A stretch of DNA of 64,000 bases, from the NCBI GenBank assembly GCA_023101885.1, contig JALPQD010000248.1, positions 1 to 64,000 of the forward strand. Reading direction: 5' to 3'. Position 1 is the stretch's first letter; the number at the start of each line of letters is the position of its first letter. Below, piece by piece: positions 11,866-23,639 of the stretch. The DNA is from Typhlomys cinereus (taxonomy: Eukaryota > Chordata > Mammalia > Rodentia > Platacanthomyidae). A program made the position numbers and the translations under genes. The notes under the pieces were generated by a model. That model was not told the DNA's origin and searched no databases. It was given only the letters and a program-made list of their open reading frames with translations.

Positions 11866-12308
11866 TCAATCATTTTGTACAGGAACACAATAGACACTTG
11901 GAGGAGGAAATTAAAATAGTTGAGGAAACAAAAATAGGCATAGAGCAGTTACAACAATTTCAACCAGAGTTTAAAACTGAGTTAAAAGACAAGTTATCTT
12001 CAACCCAGAACTCAACAGAGAGTCTTATAAACAGGACTAATGAAGCAGCACATAGAATATCAGATCTTGAAGACAAAGTGGAAGAACTAACCAGCTCAGT
12101 GTAAGAGTTTGTTAAAGCCATGAAGATACTTGAAGGGAATATTCGAGAGTTATGGGACACCTTGAAGAAGCCAAACATGTGCATTTATGGAATACCAGAA
12201 CAAGAATCCCAAACTACCACATCTGAGGAAATTTTCCAAGAGAACTTTTCTCATCTAAAGAAAGATTGGCTTTTCAAAATACAAGAGGCATTCTGCACCC
12301 CAAACTGA
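11866..12308 (+). pseudogene. L1 ORF1 fragment
   Basis: Coiled-coil and RRM-like parts of ORF1, recognisable from EETKIGIEQLQQFQ (~11920) to PNMCIYGIPEQESQ (~12172) and IQEAFCTPN (12282-12308). A stop lies at 12102-12104. Both ends are cut: the left at the coiled coil, and the right immediately before the NRYDQ motif. No 5' UTR or ORF2 is attached. Confidence 0.85.
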
Positions 12309-13150
12309 AATGACCCCATTTGTACCACTGTACCAATATACCCCAAGTCTGGTTCCTCAGACTTGGGGTAGGAACATGTCAGGTGTGGGAAGCCTGGGCA
12401 CTTGGATTCCCTGCAGGGAGATTGAGCCCTGGTTACAGTTGTCTTGGGGACTCTTCTGCAGTGTGCCCAGTGACTCCCAGTCAGGAGAATGGAAGTTGCA
12501 GCATCTATATCAGCATTCCAAGACATGTGCCCTGCCTGACCACTACCTATGCCATGTAGCTCCCAGTCACTGTCCTGTAGGACTTCTGTTTTTAACTCTT
12601 CTGACCCTCATTTGGATCAGAAGTGTAGCATATATCCAGGGTGTGGCATACTCTTGCCTTGATAAAGTGATATTCTTCCCTGGATCTTAAGGCCATCTTT
12701 GAGCTTCCTAAAACCTTATCTGTGTCATGAGTGTCTTTCAGGCTCTGCTGAAAATATCTGTACTAGACTCACAAAACATTATAGCCTTTTGCCACTGCTC
12801 TTGGTTGCACTCCAAAACCTGTCAGTAAGACACTATTTCTGAAGATGTGACATAAATGGATCACAGACTACTGGCAAAATATACCAACTGGAACTGGTGT
12901 TTAGACATTCTCCTTGCTAGATAGCTTACACAGTACTAAAGAATACTGTAGAAGCTGCAAGGTAGAGAAACAATCATAAGCTCCATCACTGGCATGAAAT
13001 CTGTAAATTGTAGTATAAATCACCATGGAAATATGTGACCACCAGTATAAGGGAGGCATGAATACCAAGGAGAAAACCAACAGGTTTCTGATTAGATTCA
13101 AGATCCACTTTTCAAAATGGTAGCCATCCCTGTTACTATGAACTATAACA
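12309..13150. other. Unassigned; possible older L1 3'-UTR sequence
   Basis: No credible coding region; open frames at 12310-12690 have no recognisable domain. The stretch 12790-13130 shows weak block similarity to 26750-27060 (the CAGTAAGA...CTGAAGA... pattern and a shared run before ...TTTGG/CAAAATGG), suggesting a shared L1 3'-UTR ancestry. It contains the hairpin at 12341-12368. Confidence 0.3.
12341..12368. repeat. Perfect 11-bp inverted repeat with 6-base loop
   Basis: CCCCAAGTCTG, loop GTTCCT, CAGACTTGGGG. No T-run follows, so it is not a terminator. Function unknown; it may be chance or a local templated event. Confidence 0.9.
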
Positions 13151-13985
13151 AGGATGTAAAAATGGAAGAAAATAGATCAATAAGGAAGACAGTCCATCAA
13201 CATATGGGTTTAGAAGACAGTACATCAACGTGCTCTGTAGGTGGCTGTTATTATACCCATAGTTTGGGAACTCATAGTGGAAATCTTTGGGTCTAAAGCT
13301 GGATGAGTGAACGGAAATTCACATATCAGTGGGGTTGTCTGAACAGAGTTAACTTCATATACCAAGGAAATGAGCTTCCACCCCAACAGGAGTAGACAAG
13401 CTAGAGTGAGCTCAGGGGTCCATGGAAACATAGCTGGAAAGGTAAATGGGAGGGAACAGTGAAATAAAGAGATGGTGATGCAGTTTTCCAGCATGGTTGC
13501 TGATAAATGACCATCAAACACCTTAAGGAAACAAAGAGTTTACTTTCTTACAACAGTCCAGTTACAGTTCTCAGTCCAGCTTGATGAGACAGCATGCACG
13601 AACACCAGGGCCAAGGGAACTGGCAACACCATCACTACATAACGTCTGAGAGATGGACAATCCTTACTTGCCAAACCAGCATGTCTGGCCAAGTGAACAA
13701 AAGGATGCTTACTCTCTCAACCAGCTCTCTGTGATTTATTCCAGGGCCTAATTCCACCCACCATGGGCTGGGCCTTCTCCATCAGCTAGACAATCTCCTT
13801 CAGGGTTGCTCTGGGCTTAACTAATTCTCTACAAATGTGCCCAGAGCTCAAATTCTCAACTGTCAAGTTGACACCTGTGAGTAATCATGACAGAGGGGAT
13901 GGAGGGAAGTGGGGAGGGAGGGAAGGTGTGATGAATACTCGATATCCTCATAGAAGTGTAAAAATAAAAGTAAATAAAAAATTTT
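13151..13985 (+). mobile_element. L1 3' UTR of an older subfamily, split by an LTR
   Basis: It starts GAAAATAGATCAATA, as at 22527, and the two copies share several following blocks (AAGACAGTACATCAA, GGGGTCCATGGAA). The 3' end is a purine-rich stretch at 13893-13935, then ACTCGATATCC and an A-rich tail. A minus-strand LTR (13490-13892) interrupts it, so the LTR is younger than this L1. Confidence 0.65.
13490..13892 (-). mobile_element. Solo LTR, ERVL-MaLR-like, copy 2
   Basis: The inverted counterpart of 11218-11628: AATTCCACCCACCATGGGCT, TGTCAAGTTGACACCTGTGA and TAATCATGACA (its TGTCATGATTA start) are plain on the - strand. It sits inside an L1 3' UTR. The two copies form an inverted pair ~1.9 kb apart. 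Confidence 0.65.
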
Positions 13986-15011
13986 AAAACTTGAATATTT
14001 AGATTGTGTTATATTGGGGCCCATGAACCAGCAAGAAACTGACCTTACACAGGGGAAACAAGAGAGGGAGTGGTAGGCTTTGGGTCAGGAGGTGCAGGGG
14101 TGTTCTTTGACTTCCAAGCTGATTTTATTTGTACCATGCATGAATATTTAAAGAGGAAAAAAACACAACACAAGTGCCAAATTCTTTACAGGATTGTGTT
14201 TAATGTACATATTGTAAAACTTATCTAAGCTAGGAAGAAAAAGTAAAGTTACAGCTGCTTGCTAGGTGGGACAGATATGGTGTCTCCAGGCAAAATTACC
14301 TGCGTACTTTGACTATGTATGCAATCATTTGATCCATAGATTAACATATTTAATAGTCTCAAAATGCACAGGGAATCAACTGCACAGAGACTGCCAAGGG
14401 GTTGCTGGTTCCCAGGAGAACAAAGGAAAAATCTGTTAGGAAACAAACAGGAGGCATCATTCTTGGGAAGCCCTGCCTGCAACCATTTGTTCAAGGACTC
14501 CAGTGCATCATTTTCCAGGGAGCAGCTGAAGTTTTGGTGCCCCACAGTTTTATATTATTAATCTTTTATAGTTAACATTAGCATATCTTTTCCTGTCCGT
14601 TCATTTCCTTCTCCTGTTACTTGCATAGATTCACAGTATCATGTATGATTTCCCTTTCATTAAGGAGATTAGAACCCATTCAGACAGTAATTGCTTTCCA
14701 TGGGGCTTCCATAGTTGTGCTGCTCTCACAGATTCTTTTTACCAAAGTTGTAATGATTTGTAGTGTTCACTACTGGGTTAGGCCTTTGATCTCTCTTTTT
14801 CCCCTGAGCTACTTACCTCTTTTTTTTTCTTCCCTTATCCTTTCCTAAGACTTATTACCTTATTTTCTTTCCCTTATAGGTTTTTCTTCCACAGTGGATT
14901 CTTTATTTCCCTGTTTTCCTTTGTCTTCCCTCTCTTGGGATTTTTCTTCTCTCAAAGTTATGTTCTCTACATATCATACTGTAATATCATACTGGATATT
15001 ACAGAAATTTT
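13986..15011. other. No recognised feature
   Basis: It contains open frames of 98 and 75 codons (14249-14545 on -, 14621-14848 on +) without any known motif. The T-rich portion 14560-15010 might be decayed L1 on the - strand, but I see no firm landmark. Confidence 0.3.
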
Positions 15012-15345
15012 CCCTTAAGATTAACAGTCACAATAGTGTTCCTATACTTAAGGGGAACATAAGAAGGAGTTCGAGGAAATGCCACTGAGTCCTTACATCT
15101 CATCAGAGAAGAAGCCAGAAGAAAGTTTGATATATACATTAAAGGATGCTTCACAGATTTTGGGGAGGGGGCACTGGAAGAAAGGGAGGGAGGAGGGCAA
15201 GGAAGAGGAAAAGGGGGAAGGGAGCAGAGAGGGAAGAGGAAAAGGGGGGACGGAGCAGAGAGGCCTAGGGAGAGGTGGAAGGAGGGAGAGGACAGGGATA
15301 CCTATTATGTTTGTATGAGCAGAAAAATAGAAAAAAAGAAACTTT
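15012..15345 (+). mobile_element. 5'-truncated L1 3' UTR end
   Basis: It begins at AGTCACAATAGTGTTCCTAT and has the usual order: CTTAAGGGGAACA, GCCACTGAGTCCTTA, a long purine-rich G/A tract (15155-15295), ACCTATTATGTTTGTATGAGC and an A-rich tail. Only the last ~330 bases are present. Confidence 0.85.
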
Positions 15346-15389
15346 CCCTTGAATATGCGATTTTTCGGGATTAAATCAAGGTTCAACTT

Positions 15390-16012
15390 TTAAGGGAGGA
15401 CTGGTGATATCTGTCTTTGTGACTGAGACTCAAAATAAGTTCTTACAATTCCATTTACCATCAGATTTCATCAATTCATTTTTCTTGATATCTGAATAGT
15501 ATTTCATTCCATATGTGTGACATATTTCATTATCTATTCATATACTATTGGGTATTTAAGTTGATTCCATGACTTTTCTATTATGAACATGGGTTTTCAT
15601 ATGTCTCCATGGTAAGGTGAAACATTTTGGGAAACTAGTCCCAGGAATGGTGAAATTGACCCTATGGCATGTACAACCCACCATACTGATCTCTGGAGCA
15701 ATTGGACAAGCTTGTATTCCCACCAACAATATGATGATTTCTTTCTCTTCCCTTCCTCTTTGGCATTTGTTGTTGTATGTCTTTGGATTTTAGACATTCT
15801 GAATAAGATGAGATTATATCTCAGGTTTTTTTTATTACTTGCATTTCCATAATGGCTAGGATGTTAAACCTTTTTAAACTTCTTTGTTATACATTTTAAT
15901 TTCATCCTGGGAAATGTTTTTTTAAGTTCAAGGGCCATTTTATAATTGGTCTTTTACTGTTTTGGGGCTTAATAGTTTGGGTTCTTCAGGTATTCTGGAT
16001 ATTAGTCCCCTA
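15390..16012 (-). mobile_element. Old L1 ORF2 C-terminal remnant
   Basis: The reverse complement of the ORF2 end: TTGATTCCATGACTTTTCTAT (15561), TATTCCCACCAACAATATGA (15715), TGCATTTCCATAATGGCTA (15840) and ATTCTGGATATTAGTCCCCTATTA (15992) mirror, with clear divergence, the blocks at 30440-30960. It is older than L1-C. Coding capacity is gone. Confidence 0.75.
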
Positions 16013-16555
16013 TTATGGGAAGTCCCTCTCAGATTCCTCAGTAAATAAGTGCCACTGGAGAGAAGCCCTCTCAGACCATAGCATGTGATGGATTTTTGAT
16101 ATTCTGACAGATATTTGTTGCTTTTCCTCTGTCCTCAAAAGCTTATTTTTTTGTATATTCCCAGTTAGTGTGGACTACTGCATTGGGGTGAGGGAAAGAA
16201 ACTGAAGCTGCCTGTGACCTCACCCTTTCTAAGTGGTAACTATTGGATGTAAGATTCCAGGGTTAGTTTAGATGGGAGACCTCATCATATCTTGTTGCCT
16301 TGCATTTCATGAGACTTTCTTAGTGACATACTAAAGTGAAATAGAAGGGCCTAGATTTTCATGCATCTAACATGTGATGCAGCATGGACATAGAGTACTT
16401 CCTCATACAGTTTATGATAGAGGAAGGTATGTAATTTACTGTTACAAGGAGTAATTTAGCATGAATTGAAACCTGGCTGCTAAGTGAGTTCAAGTGCAGA
16501 AGGCAATTTCTTTGCTCCTGTCTCAAATTAATGTGAAGTAAGTATATAAATTTCA
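16013..16555. other. No recognised feature
   Basis: AT-rich, apparently unique sequence before L1-B. Nothing recognisable. Confidence 0.35.
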
Positions 16556-16628
16556 CTGATTTGTTCCCTTCCCCAACTCCGCCGCCTCGGACATGTGCAC
16601 GGTCCAGCGGGGCCTCACCGTGAACCTA
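16556..16628 (+). other. CpG-rich non-L1 leader fused to L1-B
   Basis: About 73 bases including at least six CpG dinucleotides, in surroundings that are CpG-poor. No other L1 copy here has this sequence before ORF1 or in its 5' UTR. It looks like the first exon or promoter-proximal part of a housekeeping-type gene joined to the L1. I cannot name the source. Confidence 0.6.
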
Positions 16629-16757
16629 AACTCCAACCAGAAAAAATCCACAGAAAATGGCCATGAAAGCCTGACCCAGGATAACGACTTTCAAAATATG
16701 ATCATTACCATGTTCAATACTATGAAAGAGGAAATTCGGGAGGAATTAAATAATTGA
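16593..16757 (+). pseudogene. Short chimeric ORF: non-L1 codons fused in frame to L1 ORF1
   Basis: The ATG at 16593 begins MCTVQRGLTVNL from the CpG-rich leader and runs without a break into L1 ORF1 codons (NSNQ-STENGHESLTQDNDF). It stops at TGA 16755-16757, in the motif that reads ELNN-INRFEEE in related copies. Length is 54 codons. The fusion is in frame with ORF1, but the stop makes it a remnant. Chance explains one frame in three. Confidence 0.5.
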
Positions 16758-17608
16758 ATCAATCGCTTTGAAGAGGAACACAACAGACATCTGGAGGAGT
16801 TGAGAAAAACAGTGCAAGAAACAAAAACTGGCATAGAGCGTTAAAACAGACTCAAGAAGAGTTTAAAACTAAGCTAAAAAACAAGTTATCTTCAACCCAG
16901 AACTCTACAGAGAGTCTTATCAGCAGAACTAATGAAGCAGAAAACAGAATTTCAGACCTTGAAGATAAAGTGGGAGTATTAACCAGCTCAATGGAAGAGG
17001 TTGTTAAAGCCAAAAAGATACTTGAGAGAAATATCCAGGAGATATGGGACACCCTGAAGAAGGCTAATATGCGTATTCATGGAATACCAGAGCAAGAATC
17101 TCAAAATACCACCCCTGAGGAAATTTTTCAAACGATCATCAAGGAAAACTTTCCTCATCTAAAAAAAGAGAAGCCCATCCATACACAAGAGGCATTCCAT
17201 ACCCCAAACAGATATGACCAAAACAGAAGTTCGCCATGGCAAATAATAGTTACAACACTCCACATTCAAGGTAAAGAACTGGTGCTGAGAGCTTCAAGGG
17301 AGAAAAAACAAGTCACTTTTAAAGGTAAACCTATTAAAATAACAAATGACTTCTCAGTCAAAACAGTAAAAACAAGAAGAGCTTGGAGAGACATACTTCA
17401 AGTATTGAATGAGCAAAAATGTCAACACAGGCTGATTTACCCTGCAAAACTATCCGTCATGATCAAGGGAGAAAGAAAAATCTTCCAGCACAAAGACAAC
17501 TTGAAGGGATACATGTCCACCAAACCAGGCCTTCAAAAAATACTAGAAATGATACTCAAGCATGAAGAAAAAAACAGGCATATCCAGGAGAACAGAAGGC
17601 AAGTATAA
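16629..17608 (+). pseudogene. L1-B ORF1 pseudogene
   Basis: It enters at about codon 27 of ORF1. A TGA lies at 16755-16757, and a small deletion near 16838 (CATAGAGCGTTA where others have CATAGAGCAGTTA) shifts the frame. From 16970 to 17608 the frame is open for 212 codons, covering the end of the coiled coil, the RRM core (PNRYDQNRSSPWQIIV) and the C-terminal domain (TVKTRRAWRDILQVLNEQ), and it ends at the normal ORF1 stop. Spacing to ORF2 is 50 bases, as in L1-A (57). Confidence 0.88.
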
Positions 17609-17658
17609 CACCATTAACAGCGAAGCAATATACTTATAAAAACCACTAAACATAATAA

Positions 17659-20600
17659 ATGTCTGGAATTCAAAATAGTTCCTCCATTATAACATTAAAT
17701 GTTAATGGAATTAACTCACCGATCAAGAGACACAGATTACAAATTTGGATTAAAAATCACAATCCATCAATCTGCTGCCTGCAGGAAACCCATCTCACCA
17801 CAAAAGATAGGCATGCCCTAAAAATAAAAGGCTGGTCAACAATTCTACAATCCAATGGAAGCAGAAAACAGGCAGGGGTAGCCATTATGATATCAGACAA
17901 AGTGAACTTCAAACCAAAGAAAATTATAAGAGACACGGATGGATACTACATTTTAGTCACAGGTACAATTCACCAGGAAGACTTCACAATACTGAACATA
18001 TATGCACCCAATACGGGCCCTTCCACATTCATTAAGAAAACCCTACAGCATCTAAAGCAAGAAATCAACCCCCAAACGATAATTCTTGGGGACTTCAACA
18101 CCGCCCTCTCAACATGGGATAGATCAACAGGTCAAAAGCTTAACAGAGACACTTTGGAACTTCATCAAACCCTTAAAGAAATGGACCTTATAGATCTCTA
18201 TTGAACTTTTCACCCATGAACCAAAGAATACACATTTTTCTCAGCAGCACACAGACCTTTCTCCAAAATAGATCACATATTGGGCCACAAAACGAATCTA
18301 CACATATACAAAAAAGTTGAAATTCTAACCTGTGCCTTATCAGACCACCACGGCCTAAAGCTGGACATCCACAACACAACAAACAAGAGAAAATACACTA
18401 ACTCCTGGAAACTTAACAATATGATGCTGAATGAGAACTGGATTCAGGAAGAAATTAAAAAGGAAATTCAAGATTTCCTGAAAGCGAATGATAATGAAAA
18501 TACAACTTACCAAAATCTTTGGGACACAATGAAAGCTGTTCTAAGAGGTAAGTTCATAGCTCTTAATGCCTACATCAAAAAAATGGAAACATCAGAAATA
18601 AACAACTTAACAATGCAGCTTAAAGCTTTAGAGAAACTAGAAGAATCTGATCCCAAAAGTAGTAGAAGAGAGGAGATTAGTAAAATAAGGAGAGAAATAT
18701 CTGAAATCGAGATTAAGAAAACGATAGAAAAAATCAACCAGTCAAAAAGCTGGTTCTTTGAAAAAATCAATAAGATTGATACACCCCTAGCTAAATTAAT
18801 CAAAAGCAAGAGAGAGAAAACCCAAATTAACAAAATTAGAAATGAACATGTAGTAATCACTACTGATATACAAGAAATCCAGAGAATTATAACATCATAT
18901 TTCAAAAACATACTTTGTGAAGTTTGACAACACAAAAGAGATGGATGAATATCTAAGTAAACACAACTTACCTAAATTGAATCAGGAAATTGTGAATTGT
19001 TTAAATAGTCCTATAACATATAAGGAAATTGAGGAAGTAATCTCGAATGTTCCCACCAAAAAATGTCCTTGACCAGATGGATTCAGCACAGAGTTCTACC
19101 AGACATTTAAGGGGTTAATAACACCAATACTCCTTAAACTGTTCCATCAAATAGCAAAGGAAGGAACACTACCAAATTCCTTCCATGAAGCTAATATTGT
19201 TTTAATCCCAAAACCTAATAAAGATTTACTTAAAAAAGAAAACTATAGGCCAATCTCTCTGATGAACACAGACTCAAAGATTCTCAACAAAGTCTTACCA
19301 AATCAGATTCAAAAACATATTAAAAAGATCATTCACGGGGACCAAGTAGGCTTCATCCCTGGCACACAACGTTGTTTCAACATATGCAAATCAATAAATG
19401 TAATTCATCATGTAAACCAGTCCAAAGTTCAAGACCACATGATACTCTCGCTAGATGCAGAAAAAGCTTTTGACAAGATCCAAAAGCCTTTTATGATCAA
19501 AACGCTAGAGACAGTAGGAATGGAAGGAACCTTTATCAATATAATAAAAGCTGTATAAAACAAGCCCACAGCAAAGATTATACTCAATGGGGAACAATTG
19601 GAAGCATTCCCACTTCAATCAGGAACTAGACAAGGCTGTCCACTGTCACTATTTCTATTCAATATTGTACTTGAAGTCTTAGCTGAAGCCATAAGACAAG
19701 AAAGGGACAAAAGAGGGATTCAAATCGGCAAGGGAGAAATCAACTTATCTCTATTTGTAGATGACTTGATCTTATACCTGAGTGATCCCAAAAACTCCAC
19801 CAGGAAGCTCCTGGAACTAATTGAGAAGTTCAACACGGTGGCAGGATACAAAATAAATGTGCAAAAATCAGAGGCCTTCCTATATGCCCAGAATGAAAGA
19901 AGTGAAAAAGCCTTGAGAGAAACAATCCCATTCACTATAGCCCGAAAAAAATGAAATACCTTGGTATAAACCTAACCAAGGAGGTAAAAGACCTTTACAA
20001 TGAAAACTTTAAAACCTTAAAGAAAGAAATTGCAGAAGACACCAGAAGGTGGAAAGACCTCCCATGTTGCTGGATTGGCAGAATCAACATCATAAAAATG
20101 ACCATCCTACCAAAGACAATATACAAATTCAATGCTATACCAATTATAATCCCAAAGCAATTCTTCAAAGAAGTTGACCAAACAATCTCAAAATTCATAT
20201 GGAGGCACAAAAGACCCAGGATAGCAAAGACAATCCTGAGTAACAAAAACACTGCTAGAGGTATTACCATACCAAACCTTAGTCTATATTACAAATCCAT
20301 AGTTATAAAAACAGCCTGGTACTGGCTCCAAAATAGACACACAGATCAATGGATAAGGGTTGAAGACCCAGATATAAACCCACAAAAATAGATCCATTTA
20401 ATCTTTGACAAAGGGATCCAAAGAATCCAATGGAAAAAGAACAGCATCTTCAAGAAATGGTGCTGGCAAAACTGGATCTCCACATGCAGAAGATTATAGC
20501 TGGACCCGTACTTGTCACCATGTACAAGACGTAATTCCAAATGGATCAAGGACCTTGATATAAGGCCAGAGACTATAAAAACCATAGTTGAAAGGATAGG

Positions 20601-21479
20601 GAATTTCCTCAAGCTGATTGGGCTAGGCCAACATTTTCTAAACAGACATCCAATGGCACAGTCACTGTTACCAACTCTCAACAGTTGGGACCTTGTGAAA
20701 TTAAAAAGCTTCTGTTCAGATAAAGAGATTGTAACACGAGCTCAAAGGCAACCTACAGAATGGGAGAAAATCTTCACGAACCACATATCTGATAGAGCTC
20801 TGCTGTCCAGAGTGCACAAAGAACTTAGAAAACTAAACTCCAAGAAAACCAATGGCCCAATTAAAAAATGGGCCCTGGAACTTAAAAGAAATTTTACCAG
20901 GGATGACATTAAAATGTCTAACAAATATCTTAAAAAATGCTCCACTTCCTTAGCCATCAGGGAAATGCAAATCAAAACTTCCCTGAGATATCATCTCACC
21001 CCGGTCAGGATGGCAAACATCCACAATACAAACAACAACAAATGCTTGAGAGGATGTGGAGAGAGGGGAACTCTCCTACATTGCTGGTGGGAATGCAGGC
21101 TCATACAGCCACTCTGGCGAGCCGTCTGGAGATTCTTAAAGAAATTAAAGATTGAAATGCCATATGACCCTGCTATACCACTTTTGGGAATAACCCCCCA
21201 TGCTGCAGAGGTTCACCTCTATAGCACAAGCACGACCATGTTCATAGCAGCACTGTTTACAATAGAAAAGTCATAGAATCAACCCAAATGTCCAACAGTT
21301 GACGAGTGGATAAGGAAACTGTGGTACATCTATACAATGGAGTACTACTTAGCCATTAAAAATGATGAATTACTGAATTTGCTGTGAAATGGATGTCATT
21401 AGAAACAATTATATTAAGTGAAGTATCCCAAACCCAGAAAATTAAGCGCCATATGTTCTCCATAATAGGTGGCTCCTAG
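17659..21479 (+). pseudogene. L1-B ORF2 (endonuclease-reverse transcriptase) pseudogene
   Basis: It runs from MSGIQNSSSIITLNVNGIN to the conserved stop after the ~YSxxGGS end at 21477-21479, about 1,270 codons, the usual L1 ORF2 length. The endonuclease keeps CLQETHL, ILGDFNT and LSDHHG. The RT motifs are [11 protein letters not shown] and FVDD at 19754-19765 (others FADD). The C-terminal knuckle C-x3-C-x7-H-x4-C is intact near 21043. Lesions: CGA to TGA at 18202-18204, a deletion near 18912, a stop near 19556, a frameshift near 19950, and TGG to TAG at 21274-21276. Family role: target-primed reverse transcription. Confidence 0.9.
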
Positions 21480-22525
21480 TACCATACTCACCCAGCCCAC
21501 ATTGAGACACTCAAAGGTAAACCTATGTAATACAGTAATTGTAAGGATTATGAACAGGAGGGATGGGGTTGGAGGTCCACACCAGACACAAGGAGAGAGG
21601 GGACCATGTTACAGCAGAGAAAATAGGCCTCCATCATGGTATGCAAGTAAGTAATGTGACACCTGGTTAAGTTCACAGACGTTCGTTCTTGATCATGTAC
21701 AACTGAGGGTATATGATCTCACGAGAAGGGGAGGGCATATAGTCTGGCAGATAACAAGTAATCATTTTGCAAATGGGTGATTGACCCCTCCCTCACTGAG
21801 GTTTCCTGCTTTTATTACATCTACCCTTGAATGTACTATTATAACAAGACTCTAGTTTAACAGCTTTTTGTCTCTGACCAGGGGGTGATATACAGTGCCC
21901 ATCAGGATGGCGTGAAGGGCATTGCAGGAGAAGCAAAACTGCAAAAGAAAATCAACAAACCACAATCCAGAACTTCAGAGACTTTATATCAACCACCTAG
22001 AACTAGGGCAGCCTAATCTCTCACCATCCTGAATCTTAGGGACATTTGCGGAAGAGGGGACGGTAAGATTGTAAGAGCAAAAGAATGGGAGGAGCAATGA
22101 TTTGCAAGATTCTCCACACTAGTTAGGGCCAAAGCAATCATAATAGGACTTTGCATGCCCTGCACAATGTCCAACACACTATTGACCTCACAATATCAGC
22201 ATCAGCTAAAGGCACCAAGATCCTTGGAGGCAAGGGATTGACAGCCACAGTAGTGTTCCTATGCTTATGGGAAACACGAGAAAGGGTTCAGGGAAATGCC
22301 ATTGGGTCCTTGTACGTCATTGGAGAGGAGGACCCAGAGGAGAGTTAGGCATACACAATAAAGGACTCTATGGGAATTGGGGGGAGGCACTGATGGATGG
22401 GGAGGGAGGGGAGGGGAGCAGGTGTTTCAGGGGGAGGAGGAGGGAGGGAGGGAACTGGTCTACCTAATAAGTTTGTTTGAGCGGAAATAATAAGAAATGT
22501 ATTTAAAAAAGCAAAAAAAAAAAAA
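21480..22525 (+). other. L1-B 3' UTR with G-rich polypurine tract
   Basis: The reference 3' UTR for this window, ~1 kb. Landmarks: GACCATGTTACAGCAGAGAAA (~21602), the CTCACCATCCTGAA block (22020), CACAATGTCCAACACACTATT (22162), the purine-rich tract 22375-22450 and TAAGTTTGTTTGAGCGGAAAT. The tract holds four close G-runs at 22399-22416. L1 3' UTRs of mammals commonly carry such G-rich tracts. Confidence 0.85.
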
Positions 22526-22526
22526 A

Positions 22527-23325
22527 GAAATAGATCAATATGGAAAACAGCCAACGAACTTATAGGTAGGAAGACAGTACATCAAACTTCTCTGTAAATA
22601 ACTATTATACTCCTAGATTAGAAGAACACTTAACATGCAGCCTAGAAGTCTTCTACAACAGACGTAGAGGATCTCAGCACCCTGACAAGATGCAGCTTGG
22701 GGCAGTGGAAGAGCAGTGAAGTGGACAGCAATAGCCAGCCATAATGCAGAGCACCAGCAAGGCTCAGCCAGAATCAGACCAACTTAATCTCTCCCCATCC
22801 TAAGGCTTTGAGAACCTCACAGAAGAGGAAGTGGTGAGATTGTAAAAACCTAAGATGTTAAGGTTCACCATTGGACAAGACACTCCAATTAAGGCAGGAA
22901 TGCTGCATTTAGAAATTTACTACAGTGAGAATTGTCCTTCCCAGACGTACATAATAACTGACATACCAACATGCTCCCATAGACTATCTAAGAACTCAAG
23001 AAATATAAGAGCATACAGTGGGAACATGGATACTAAACTGGATGAATAAAGGGAAATGCCCCTCTCAGTGGGGTGACCCAAAGAGAGGCAACGTGGTATG
23101 CCATAGAAACCTAAATCCCCACAACAGCAGATAAGCTAAAGGGAACTCTGGGGTCCATAGAACTATTCAGGCAGGAGTGTGGGAGGGAGTGGGAGACAGT
23201 GAGGAAAAGAAGGTAGGGGATAGGAGGGAGGGAGGATGGAGGGAACCAGGGATGAGTACTCAATACACTTGTAAAACTAGAAAAATAAAAAAGAGAAATA
23301 AATAAATAAAACCAGCGCAAGGTGT
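22527..23325 (+). mobile_element. L1 3' UTR of an older subfamily
   Basis: It starts GAAATAGATCAATATGG, as at 13164, and continues with AATCTCTCCCCATCCTAAGG (22789), a polypurine stretch (23165-23250), ACTCAATACACTTGTAAAAC and an A-rich tail. The L1-B tail abuts its left end, so L1-B probably inserted next to or into it. Confidence 0.7.
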
Positions 23326-23639
23326 TCATCAGTGAAAAAGATTTTTTGAAAAAAAAATTTCATTGATTTGACTACTGCATGAATTTGTTTTCCAATCATC
23401 TTCTCATGTAGGATCTAGAAAAACAATTTTAGGAGAAAGACTAATTTTAATTTGGTTTGGTGTCAAACCAATTAATGGTAATTGGCCTTCCCTTCATTCA
23501 GGGAGTTCTGAATATATAACCTGACTCAGTTGTGGAAATTGGGTGACAGGCTGTGATTCCCTGCTGCTATGATTCAAGGTAGATTTTTCTTTCATTTGTT
23601 TTAGTTTTTCTGCTTATACAGATTGAATAAGAACTTTGT
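23326..23639. other. No recognised feature
   Basis: AT-rich linker between an L1 tail and the next candidate repeat. Nothing supported. Confidence 0.35.

Larger units (their letters stand above)
16556..22525 (+). mobile_element. L1-B, 6-kb L1 truncated in ORF1 with a chimeric 5' end
   Basis: L1 sequence starts at ~16629 inside ORF1 and continues through ORF2 and the complete 3' UTR to an A-rich tail at 22500-22525. It is the best-kept ORF2 on the + strand. The 73 bases before ORF1 are not L1-like (see next entries). I found no target duplication: the right flank is itself an L1 3' UTR (22527 on), and the left flank does not match the sequence after the tail. Confidence 0.88.

Noticed and set aside
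14249..14848. Small host exons (98- and 75-codon frames)
   Set aside because: No motif, no splice-site pair and no repeat support; frames of this size are expected by chance in 64 kb.
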